Notes under the pieces: model-generated
What the model was told of the DNA's origin: nothing
The model's input: the letters and a program-made list of their open reading frames with translations, nothing else
The model's database searches: none
Source: Desulfobacteraceae bacterium
GTDB taxonomy: Bacteria; Desulfobacterota; Desulfobacteria; Desulfobacterales; UBA5616
Assembly: GCA_030620375.1 (NCBI GenBank)
Contig: JAUXEW010000161.1
Span: forward strand, 1 to 6,560
Reading direction: 5' to 3'
Length of the DNA stretch: 6,560 bases
Translations under genes and position numbers: made by a program
Shown here: positions 1-6,032 of the stretch, in pieces
How the letters are laid out: each line of letters opens with the position of its first letter
Position numbering within the stretch: the first letter of the stretch is position 1

Positions 1-61
1 AAAAAGCCTCAAAGAAAGTCGCATCAGCTTGATGTTATGGTTGATTTATTATTTGAAGCCT

Positions 62-81
62 CCCCGCAGCAAGCTACGGGG
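62..81. repeat. REP-like imperfect palindrome, copy 1
   Basis: This is the sequence CCCCGCAGCAAGCTACGGGG. It folds as two 9-base arms around a central AA, with one C/A mismatch on the plus strand. On the minus strand that position becomes a G-T (G-U) wobble, so the hairpin is complete only when the minus strand is single-stranded or transcribed. An identical copy lies 66 bases downstream in the same orientation. Short GC-rich palindromes like this resemble REP elements mobilised by REP-associated tyrosine transposases (TnpA-REP). No transposase gene lies in the window, so the link is inference. There is no T-run after it on the plus strand, so a terminator role in that direction is unlikely. 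Confidence 0.7.
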
Positions 82-118
82 ATTCTTCCAAGTAAGGATT
101 TTAGACCATTTGTATTTC

Positions 119-158
119 GCTCGCTAACCCCGCAGCAAGCTACGGGGAATGTGCTCGC
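119..158. repeat. REP-like imperfect palindrome, copy 2, with GCTCGC flanks
   Basis: The core at 128-147 is base-for-base identical to copy 1 at 62-81. Unlike copy 1 it is bracketed by a direct repeat GCTCGC at 119-124 and 153-158, so the unit may be longer than the 20-base core. It sits about 45 bases before the activator start, inside what should be that gene's 5' untranslated or promoter region. Stem formation there could affect transcript stability or expression, but nothing in the sequence proves this. Confidence 0.65.
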
Positions 159-176
159 ATTGCTTGTTCAAATTGA

Positions 177-182
177 AGGGAG
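177..182 (+). promoter_or_regulatory. Ribosome binding site deciding a TTG start
   Basis: AGGGAG, containing GGAG at 179-182, ends nine bases before the TTG at 192. An in-frame TGA at 174-176 blocks any further upstream start in this frame, and there is no in-frame ATG near the conserved N-terminal motif. The TTG is therefore the best initiation codon. Confidence 0.6.
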
Positions 183-191
183 AAAGAAAAA

Positions 192-977
192 TTGATTTAC
201 GCCGGTTGTGATTTAGGTACCATTACGGCCAAAGCCGTCATTATCGAAAACGGCAATATCCTGGCTGCCGAAATACTTCCCTATACCAGTCTCCCCCGAC
301 AGGCGGCAGTTGATGTCATGGAAAAAGCCATGTCTCATGCCGGTTTAAAAGAGGGCCGGATTACTTACTGCCTGTCCACCGGTTTTGGGAAAAAAGCGGT
401 CACATACGCCGACAAGGATATTCCGGAGCTCATCTGCCTGAGCAGAGCCATAAGCGTTCTCAATCCGGCGGTCAGAACCGTTATTGACGCCGGCGGTCAA
501 AGTATTAAGGCGTTCAACATTAATACCAAGGGCAAGATAATCGCTTCTACGGCTAATGAAAAATGCGCAGCAGGGACTGGAAAATTTATGGAGGTCATGG
601 CCCATGCATTGGAAATGCCGCTGGAACAGCTGAGTCATGCCGCTCTTGAATCGAACAATCCATTGCCCATCACCAGCCAATGCGGTGTTTTTGCCGAAAG
701 CGAAGTCATCACCCATGTAAATGAAGGGAAAGACAGACTGGACATCTTCGCCGGCATTGCCTTATCAGTCGCCAGCAAAGTCGCGGGTGTGGCCAGGCGT
801 ATCAGCCTGGATGAAGCGGTTGTGCTCGTGGGTGGCGTCGCCAAAAATCGAATCGTGGTCAGAGATTTCGAGTCGGAGTTGGGAATACCCATTGCCGGTT
901 ATGATATGGACCCACAGGCCGTAGCCGCTTTTGGAGCAGCCCTTATGGCCAAGGAGAGAGATCCTCATTCAATTTAA
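192..977 (+). CDS. 2-hydroxyacyl-CoA dehydratase activator ATPase (component E, BadF/BadG/BcrA/HgdC family)
   Basis: This is an ATP-dependent activator that delivers one low-potential electron to a dehydratase or reductase partner. It acts as a cytoplasmic homodimer sharing one [4Fe-4S] cluster. At 261 residues it matches the usual length of HgdC-type proteins. Visible motifs of the ASKHA/actin-like ATPase fold are the phosphate-1 loop around DLGTITAK (7-14), STGFGKK (62-68), DAGGQSIK (99-106), and GGVAKN (214-219). The two cysteines expected to hold the bridging cluster are present: C125 in KCAAGTG and C164 in TSQCGVFAESEV. One oddity is that family members normally read GGQD at the phosphate-2 region, and this protein has GGQS (S104). 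The start is TTG, supported by a Shine-Dalgarno and an upstream in-frame stop. The partner enzyme is probably encoded by the pair at 2109-4528, although the regulator gene intervenes. Assignment to the family is firm; the exact substrate system is not known. Confidence 0.93.
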   Translation: MIYAGCDLGTITAKAVIIENGNILAAEILPYTSLPRQAAVDVMEKAMSHAGLKEGRITYCLSTGFGKKAVTYADKDIPELICLSRAISVLNPAVRTVIDAGGQSIKAFNINTKGKIIASTANEKCAAGTGKFMEVMAHALEMPLEQLSHAALESNNPLPITSQCGVFAESEVITHVNEGKDRLDIFAGIALSVASKVAGVARRISLDEAVVLVGGVAKNRIVVRDFESELGIPIAGYDMDPQAVAAFGAALMAKERDPHSI

Positions 978-1130
978 CGTAACTGCTCAATAAGTTCGGG
1001 GTGTGGAGCGGCAGCAGGCCATAAAATTTTAAGATGGCTGAAACTCACGCAAAAGTGTGCCTAACCCGAGGATGTCCCGGATCCACAGCATCGAGGGCGT
1101 AGCCAAAAATATTGGAGCCGGGATCAAAAT
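978..1130. other. Intergenic region with possible regulator operator
   Basis: This 153-base gap separates the activator from the regulator. It contains a perfect 10-base palindrome TAAAATTTTA at 1022-1031. It also has an AAAATAT direct repeat just before the regulator start (about 1106-1112 and 1126-1132). Either could belong to an operator for the MerR or TetR domain. I see no convincing -35/-10 pair and no stem followed by a T-run, so whether the activator transcript ends here cannot be decided from sequence alone. Confidence 0.3.
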
Positions 1131-1988
1131 ATGATGGCCTTTGATAAACACAAAACGTTTATGATGATATCGCAGCTTTCAAAGCGTTCCGATATACCGA
1201 TATCAACCATCAAGTTCTATCTCAGAGAGAATCTCCTGCCCAAAGGGATCAAGGCAAACAGGACCACCGTCTATTACGGGCAGGCACATCTCGATCGCCT
1301 CGAAACGATCAAAAATATCCGGAAAGAGGGCTTATGCCTCCGGCATATTAAAAAAATAATAGAAAAATCGGACAAAACGGATATAGGCTTTGAGAACCAG
1401 CTACCCTCTGCCAGAAGAGAAAATATCATTGATGCAACCATCCCGCTATTCTTGGACAAGGGATTAGAAAGGACATCCATCACTGATATCGTGAAGGCGT
1501 CCCACATCAGCCGCAATACATTTTACAGGGAATTCAAAAGTAAACGAGATGCGTTCGTGGCATGCCTGGACAAAATCTTTCGTGATATGATCAATAAATT
1601 TAACAACGACGTCGATAAAAAGATGGCGATCCACCGTGAGCGAAATCCCTGGCGCTTTTTAGACACACAGTCTTCATGGACCGATTTCATGAATCTGCTG
1701 GGCGCCACAATCGTAAATGATCCCCAATTGCTGGACAAAATGCTGGATGATCATATCGAACTTCGGGCGAATTCCCTTTCCAAAGGATTTGATATCTATT
1801 TAAAGCAAGGACTAATCCGGCCCGTTGATACAAAACTGTTAGGGCTTATTGTATTGGGCATTATCGACTATTGCAGCCGGTTTCTTCGTAGCGGTAAATT
1901 CAGCGAAACCAGGGTCACATTTGACAAGGCTATTGATATTATCATCAATGGTATCGGATTAAAACAGGTTAAAATAGAATCCGAGTAA
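1131..1988 (+). CDS. MerR-TetR double-HTH fusion transcriptional regulator
   Basis: This is a predicted DNA-binding regulator of 285 residues with two HTH domains of different families. The N-terminal part (about 12-80) is MerR-like: ISQLSKRSDIPISTIKFYLRENLLP forms the winged HTH, followed by YYGQAHLDRLETIKNIRKEGLCLRHIKKII. The next segment (about 95-142) is a TetR HTH, with RRENIIDATIPLFLDKGLE leading to TSITDIVKASHISRNTFYREFKSK. Residues 143-285 are a helical C-terminal region where TetR proteins bind a ligand. The start at 1131 has a neighbouring ATG at 1134. A later pair at 1161/1164 would still keep the MerR HTH but lacks a nearby ribosome binding site. The gene lies between the activator and the dehydratase genes, all on one strand, so it most likely controls them. 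An acyl-CoA ligand is inference from context. Typical MerR or TetR proteins carry only one of these domains. Confidence 0.88.
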   Translation: MMAFDKHKTFMMISQLSKRSDIPISTIKFYLRENLLPKGIKANRTTVYYGQAHLDRLETIKNIRKEGLCLRHIKKIIEKSDKTDIGFENQLPSARRENIIDATIPLFLDKGLERTSITDIVKASHISRNTFYREFKSKRDAFVACLDKIFRDMINKFNNDVDKKMAIHRERNPWRFLDTQSSWTDFMNLLGATIVNDPQLLDKMLDDHIELRANSLSKGFDIYLKQGLIRPVDTKLLGLIVLGIIDYCSRFLRSGKFSETRVTFDKAIDIIINGIGLKQVKIESE

Positions 1989-1994
1989 ACTACC

Positions 1995-2011
1995 ACCCGC
2001 TGCATTCGGGT
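1995..2011 (+). terminator. Weak candidate terminator after the regulator
   Basis: A short stem ACCCG (1995-1999) and CGGGT (2007-2011) with a seven-base loop lies just after the regulator stop. It is followed by a T-rich but interrupted stretch to about 2026. A five-base-pair stem is short for an intrinsic terminator, so this may only attenuate transcription or be chance. Confidence 0.25.
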
Positions 2012-2065
2012 TATTTTGATATTTTTGCCGAAAAGCACCGAATTTTTAAAACCATAATAACGGTT

Positions 2066-2098
2066 GCCCGTTTAACAAATAGGGCACCCTTGAACGGG
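2066..2098 (+). promoter_or_regulatory. Inverted repeats overlapping the dehydratase ribosome binding site
   Basis: CCCGTT (2067-2072) is complementary to AACGGG (2093-2098), and the latter covers part of the Shine-Dalgarno CGGGAG. A competing smaller stem is GCCC (2066-2069) with GGGC (2082-2085), which shares the left arm. The two pairings are mutually exclusive. This could mask or free the ribosome site in RNA, or be a protein operator at the DNA level. The stems are short, so chance is possible. Confidence 0.3.
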
Positions 2099-2100
2099 AG
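2095..2100 (+). promoter_or_regulatory. Ribosome binding site deciding the first dehydratase subunit start
   Basis: CGGGAG ends only two bases before the ATG at 2103 but eight bases before the ATG at 2109. The spacing clearly favours 2109, which removes the first two residues of the longer reading. Confidence 0.55.
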
Positions 2101-2108
2101 AAATGACC

Positions 2109-3386
2109 ATGGGAAAACCTTTTGAAAAGACAATGGAGATGGTCAACGGGCTGGCAAAGCCGGCGCTCGAACTTTTTAAAACCATGGATGATGAGGATGC
2201 CAAGCTTTTCATCATAAGGCTTAACGATTCCATTGGCCGCTTAGAAGAAATCGCCGCCGCCATAACACACCAAAATCAGAAAGTGGCCTTATTCGAGTTC
2301 GGATTGACACCCCAACTATTTTATGCATTTGACTGTGTGCCGCTTTGCATGGAAACCTTCCCAATGCTCTTTACAGCGAACAGAAAGGAGGTCTTTTATG
2401 AATTCATCGAGGCCGCCGAGGCGGCCGGCCTTCCTTCTGATGTTTGCTCAACTGACCGCTGTATTGTCGGCGCGGCTCTCAGTGGTGAATTTCCGACCAA
2501 TTCCTTTTTCGTAGCGTCATCCGCTCCTTGCGACGGTACACGTATAGCATACCCGATCATGAAAAAGGCCCTGAAAGTCCCCACACTATTTCTTGAAGCG
2601 CCTTATACTTACGAAAAAGAAGCCGCACATTGGTACGGCCAGCAAATTAAAACAGACCTTATCCCTTTTCTTGAAGCGGTGACCGGAAAGAAATTTGACA
2701 TTGATCGATTCCGTGAAATTATCGAAGAGTCAAATAAGGCCTATGAACTCATGCTGGATATATTTGACGCATATACAGTGAAGCCCAGCCCAATTCCGGC
2801 ATCGATTAGTGGCTTTCCTTACGCAAGCTTTATTGCATCTGCAGGACATCCCCGAAATACCGAAAGCACCAGACTTTTCCATGATGAGGTCATGCGACGC
2901 GTCAAAGATGACATTCAAAATCCGTTCGAAGAAAAGCATCGCGTTCTATGGTGCCACGTTCAGCCGACATTTGACGGAGAATTTTTCAAATGGATGGAAG
3001 AAAAACTTGGCGCAACCGTGGTAACTAGCATGTTGTCCTCATCGCCGATACTCCTTCCAATCGATACCACCGACATCGACACCATGCTGGAAGGTTACGC
3101 CTGGCAAGGACTGGATATGACCATGTCTATCATGCGGTTTGATACCAACAAACTTCTTGAGTTTACAATGAAAGCGTATCATCAATATCGATGTGACTGT
3201 GTCATTGTCACCCAGCACGTTGGATGCAACAGCATCTGCGGCGCTGCGGGACTCATGAGACGATACTTTCATGATGAAGGTGTTCCCGCTCTTTTTATTG
3301 AATTAGACTACAACGATGACAGGGTCCTGTCATCAGAACCGTTAAGAGAGCAAGTTGAAGATTTCTTCACCACTATTATGGCATAA
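2109..3386 (+). CDS. 2-hydroxyacyl-CoA dehydratase / benzoyl-CoA reductase-type subunit (HgdA/BcrB-like, larger subunit)
   Basis: This is one of two subunits of the oxygen-sensitive component D, which accepts an electron from the activator and performs radical chemistry on a CoA thioester. It has about 425 residues, in the range of FldB/BcrB-type subunits. Numbering from the ATG at 2103, the family region begins near 55. Likely iron-sulfur ligands lie among C115 and C120 (CSTDRCIVG), C143 (SSAPCDGTR) and C375 or C379 (HVGCNSICG). Two-domain flavodoxin-like folds are expected, with the second starting near VLWCHVQPTF (281-290). The next gene follows after 20 bases and encodes the partner subunit. 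Start 2109 is chosen by ribosome-site spacing; 2103 is the alternative. The substrate is not evident. A reductase acting on an aromatic CoA ester cannot be excluded, although only one activator ATPase is visible. Confidence 0.88.
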   Translation: MGKPFEKTMEMVNGLAKPALELFKTMDDEDAKLFIIRLNDSIGRLEEIAAAITHQNQKVALFEFGLTPQLFYAFDCVPLCMETFPMLFTANRKEVFYEFIEAAEAAGLPSDVCSTDRCIVGAALSGEFPTNSFFVASSAPCDGTRIAYPIMKKALKVPTLFLEAPYTYEKEAAHWYGQQIKTDLIPFLEAVTGKKFDIDRFREIIEESNKAYELMLDIFDAYTVKPSPIPASISGFPYASFIASAGHPRNTESTRLFHDEVMRRVKDDIQNPFEEKHRVLWCHVQPTFDGEFFKWMEEKLGATVVTSMLSSSPILLPIDTTDIDTMLEGYAWQGLDMTMSIMRFDTNKLLEFTMKAYHQYRCDCVIVTQHVGCNSICGAAGLMRRYFHDEGVPALFIELDYNDDRVLSSEPLREQVEDFFTTIMA

Positions 3387-3394
3387 AGAGAGAC

Positions 3395-3401
3395 TAAGGA
3401 G
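3395..3401 (+). promoter_or_regulatory. Strong ribosome binding site of the second dehydratase subunit
   Basis: TAAGGAG lies in the 20-base gap after the preceding stop and five bases before the ATG at 3407. It supports independent strong translation of the second subunit from a shared transcript. Confidence 0.75.
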
Positions 3402-3406
3402 ATACT

Positions 3407-4528
3407 ATGGATGGCTTAAATTACTTTGAGGAGACGGCATCGACGCTGTACAACCCGGATGTCCGGTCGTGGAAACAGGAAGGCGGCCTTGTCATCGCCA
3501 CCCAATGTTCCAGCATACCGGAAGAACTGATCCATGCAGCCGGTATATTACCCATGCGAGTTCGTGCTCCGGGTCTGCAGGATACTAAAAATGCGGATGC
3601 CCATTTGCATCGTATCAACTGCTCATACTCCCGCTCGGTATTGGAATATCTCCTACTTGGCAAGCTAAATTTTCTGGATGGATTCGTCGCCACCAATACT
3701 TGCGACCACCACCTGCGTTTGGTATCAGAGGTCGAGGACAAATCCGATTATTCGTTCTTTCATTATTTTCAGATGTACCATACCCTCGGTCAAGGCGCAA
3801 AGGAATGGCTTCTGATAGAAATGAACCGGTTGGTTAAGGAAATTGGAACTACACTTGGCATCAAGATCTCCACGGAAGACCTTCGCCGGACGATTTCGGT
3901 TTATAATCGAACGCGCCGGCTCATGGCCCGACTCAATGATATGAGAAAAGCCGCCCCACCACCACTGACCGGTGCCGAGTATATGAATATCGTCCTCAGC
4001 GGGATGTCAATTCCGCGAGAAGCCTTTAACAAGCGTCTCGAAGCCTTGTTGCCGGAACTTGAGAAACGACAAGTTGCCGAAACCCGTTTACCCCGGCTTT
4101 TAATTATTGGAGGGGCCTGCGACTCTCCTGGTTTTATTGATTTTATTGAAAGTAAAGGTGCCTGTATCGTGGCTGATGGGCTGTGTTTTGGCCTGCGTCA
4201 TTATATGGGTATCATCGATGAGGCGGCTTCCGATCCTTTGGAAGCCATTGCCGACCGGTACCTTGCACGGATTCCTTGCCCGTCTATAATCGACGGTTTT
4301 GATCAAAGCTATGCCATTCTTAAGGAAATCATTGACGAACTGGATGTTCAAGGTGTCATCAGTGCCCGCTTGAAATTTTGTGACCACTTTGCCGGTATTC
4401 GAAAAATGCTGGTTGACCAGCTGCGTCAAGAAAAGAGCGTGCCGGTTCTGGAGCTGGAGCGTGAATATAACACGACCAGTTCGGGACAGATCAGTACCCG
4501 GATTCAGGCATTTTTAGAGCTGCTTTAG
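3407..4528 (+). CDS. 2-hydroxyacyl-CoA dehydratase / benzoyl-CoA reductase-type subunit (HgdB/BcrC-like, smaller subunit)
   Basis: This is the second subunit of component D, and it should pair with the product of the preceding gene. It has 373 residues, matching the HgdB/FldC/BcrC size class. Recognisable blocks are QCSSIPEELIHAAGILPMR (33-51), NCSYSRS (71-77), NTCDHHLRL (97-105), LLIIGGACDSPGF (231-243), ARLKFCDHF (320-328) and the C-terminal GQISTRIQAFLELL (360-373). By analogy with the known HadBC-type dehydratase, the three protein ligands of its [4Fe-4S] cluster are probably C72, C99 and C325. C34 sits in another well-kept block. The ATG has a strong Shine-Dalgarno. The 3' end overlaps the convergent DUF4125 gene by 38 bases, yet the family-typical C-terminus is complete, so the stop is believable. 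The substrate is unknown; fatty, amino-acid-derived or aromatic CoA esters are all possible. Confidence 0.9.
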   Translation: MDGLNYFEETASTLYNPDVRSWKQEGGLVIATQCSSIPEELIHAAGILPMRVRAPGLQDTKNADAHLHRINCSYSRSVLEYLLLGKLNFLDGFVATNTCDHHLRLVSEVEDKSDYSFFHYFQMYHTLGQGAKEWLLIEMNRLVKEIGTTLGIKISTEDLRRTISVYNRTRRLMARLNDMRKAAPPPLTGAEYMNIVLSGMSIPREAFNKRLEALLPELEKRQVAETRLPRLLIIGGACDSPGFIDFIESKGACIVADGLCFGLRHYMGIIDEAASDPLEAIADRYLARIPCPSIIDGFDQSYAILKEIIDELDVQGVISARLKFCDHFAGIRKMLVDQLRQEKSVPVLELEREYNTTSSGQISTRIQAFLELL

Positions 4529-5093
4529 CAGTCGCCTCCGCCTCTTCAAGCGATTGATAGCCCAGGTCCTTGACCAAGAATTCGTATAATGCTTCGTTTA
4601 AGCTTTTTTTCGCCTTCTGGTATGTTTTAATATCCTCATAAAGAAGACCCAGGGTTTCGCAGGAATAGGTTTCAAGTTCCCCTCGCAAATACGTTTCAAA
4701 CGATGTTTGAAGAGATGTATCCTCCCGGCTGTCAATGGACCTGGCCCCGCTCATCAGATTGGGATATTTTTGAAACATTTCTTTTTGCCATGCATATTGA
4801 ATACCCACAATCTTATCGATTAACGGGTCCTTATTCAGGGGAGGAACAAGATTATCCATCCGGGCATATTTTAAAGTCATCAGGTTTCGCCCATTTTTTT
4901 TTGCCGCCATCAAATCGTTTAAGTAACTCTTCAATGTCTCTTCCGACCACGCTGAAAATTGTGCCCGACGATTCTTTTTAAATTCATCCGGATGATCCTG
5001 ACAACTCGCTCTTTCGATAGCTGAAACGGTTAAGAACATGTCAAGTTCTTCTTCCAGAATCTGATTAATCAATACATTTTTTTTCTGATGCAT
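4491..5093 (-). CDS. DUF4125 family protein of unknown function
   Basis: This 200-residue soluble protein has no signal peptide or membrane segment. I recognise it from memory as DUF4125 by the blocks EEELDMFLTVSAIERASCQ (14-32), FSAWSEETLKSYLNDLMAAK (46-65), GRNLMTLKYARMD (68-80), and TSFETYLRGELETYS (130-144), which is the most distinctive block. No catalytic motif is obvious. The acidic and aromatic residues of FETYLRGELETYS look like a conserved functional patch. It is last in a three-gene operon: the start codon follows the reductase stop after nine bases, and those bases contain its Shine-Dalgarno (GAGGG). Its last 12 codons and stop are complementary to the end of the dehydratase subunit gene. 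This implies antisense overlap or a recent extension of its C-terminus. A role with the neighbouring SDR and DUF4037 proteins is inferred from the tight linkage only. Confidence 0.8.
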   Translation of the reverse strand: MHQKKNVLINQILEEELDMFLTVSAIERASCQDHPDEFKKNRRAQFSAWSEETLKSYLNDLMAAKKNGRNLMTLKYARMDNLVPPLNKDPLIDKIVGIQYAWQKEMFQKYPNLMSGARSIDSREDTSLQTSFETYLRGELETYSCETLGLLYEDIKTYQKAKKSLNEALYEFLVKDLGYQSLEEAEATAKAALKMPESGY

Positions 5094-5102
5094 GATTCCC
5101 TC

Positions 5103-6020
5103 TTAAACTCCCCTATTCAGATACCATTCATAGGTCCGTTTCATTCCCTCTACAAACGACATATACTTAAATTCAAGTACGTGTTCAATTAACGATCCTG
5201 AATAAATCAGATGCTGTTCCAATGGAAAAGGCAGTGGAATTTGTTGTTCATCAATTTCTTTACTCTCTAAGGTATATATTGAAACCTTTATGCCTATAAT
5301 ATCTTGTAAAACCTGAATGAATCTTTGATAACCGACCAGTTCCTCTCCTGCAAGATTAAACGAACGGTTATAAACAGCCGGGTTCCCTATGCATAATCGA
5401 ATAATCCGTGCCACATCCCATACGGAAACAAATTGAAAAAGCGCAAGTTCATTTTTTGGCAGAACAACTGATTCTCCTTTCGAAATAAGGTCGAAAAAAT
5501 AGCTTTCTCTTGGTGCATAATTATATTTTCCATAAATAACCGTCGGTCTCAAACACGTATAAGGGATATTTGATTTCCGACAAATATCCGCCAGCTTTAA
5601 CTCTGCTTGCCATTTGTTAAACCCATATTCCGCGGCAGGACCCAATTCCGGCTGAGGGCCTTCGAGTCTGGGCGAATCTTCTTTGACGGGCAAGTCCGTT
5701 GTTTCGTCATAGATGGAAGCGGTACTGATAAAGATGTACTGCTTTATCAATTCATTGGGTATGGCCAACATCAATTGAGCAATATCAAGCGGAGTATACC
5801 CGCAAAAGTCGATCACCGTGTCCCAGCTTAATTGCGGAATAGCTGTCTTTAAATTATAATCATGTCTGTCACAGACAATCTCGGTAACGCCTTCTCTGCG
5901 AAGGGGATGATTTCCCCGGTTTAGGACATAAATATGATCGGTTCTTTCTCTTAAAAGGTCTTCAACAAAGACCTTGCCCACAAAATAACTTCCCCCGATA
6001 ATGAGAATGTTTTTCGCCAT
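5103..6020 (-). CDS. NAD(P)-dependent epimerase/dehydratase-like extended SDR
   Basis: This 305-residue cytoplasmic oxidoreductase has a Rossmann fold. The dinucleotide-binding loop is GGSYFVG (9-15). NRG (34-36) at the end of the second strand places an arginine that often favours NADP(H). The catalytic set is STASIYD (S99/T100/S102) with Y132 and K136 in YGFNK. LRPTVIYG (157-164) and FVSVWDVARII (197-207) are typical of extended SDRs acting on nucleotide sugars. VIDFCGYTP (69-77) and the CDRHD stretch (50-54) resemble the CSP41-like subgroup, so a role other than sugar epimerisation is possible. The start ATG has a Shine-Dalgarno TAAGGG overlapping the upstream gene's stop, leaving a 12-base gap. 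The gene lies between DUF4037 and DUF4125 genes in one operon. The substrate cannot be read from the sequence. Confidence 0.88.
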   Translation of the reverse strand: MAKNILIIGGSYFVGKVFVEDLLRERTDHIYVLNRGNHPLRREGVTEIVCDRHDYNLKTAIPQLSWDTVIDFCGYTPLDIAQLMLAIPNELIKQYIFISTASIYDETTDLPVKEDSPRLEGPQPELGPAAEYGFNKWQAELKLADICRKSNIPYTCLRPTVIYGKYNYAPRESYFFDLISKGESVVLPKNELALFQFVSVWDVARIIRLCIGNPAVYNRSFNLAGEELVGYQRFIQVLQDIIGIKVSIYTLESKEIDEQQIPLPFPLEQHLIYSGSLIEHVLEFKYMSFVEGMKRTYEWYLNRGV

Positions 6021-6032
6021 TGGTTCTTACCC

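Noticed and set aside
62..147. Two identical repeats as a mini CRISPR array
   Set aside because: There are only two units, the 46-base interval between them is not followed by further repeats, and no cas gene is present. The near-complete palindrome fits a REP-like element better.
1034..1102. A 22-codon ATG frame in the gap before the regulator
   Set aside because: It has no ribosome binding site, is very short, and its translation resembles nothing I know.
2384..2514. Perfect AAAGGAGGT followed by an ATG at 2398, opening a 38-codon frame inside the first dehydratase subunit
   Set aside because: The motif arises from the codons for K-E-V in the conserved host protein. The small frame is arginine-rich with no recognisable features, so an internal gene is not supported.
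192..4528. Calling the module class I benzoyl-CoA reductase
   Set aside because: That enzyme uses two different ATPase subunits plus BcrB and BcrC. Only one ATPase is visible here, and it is the length of HgdC-type homodimeric activators. Upstream sequence could change this view.
4520..4531. CTGC-TTTA-GCAG hairpin at the dehydratase stop as a terminator
   Set aside because: The stem has only four pairs and no T-run follows on either strand.
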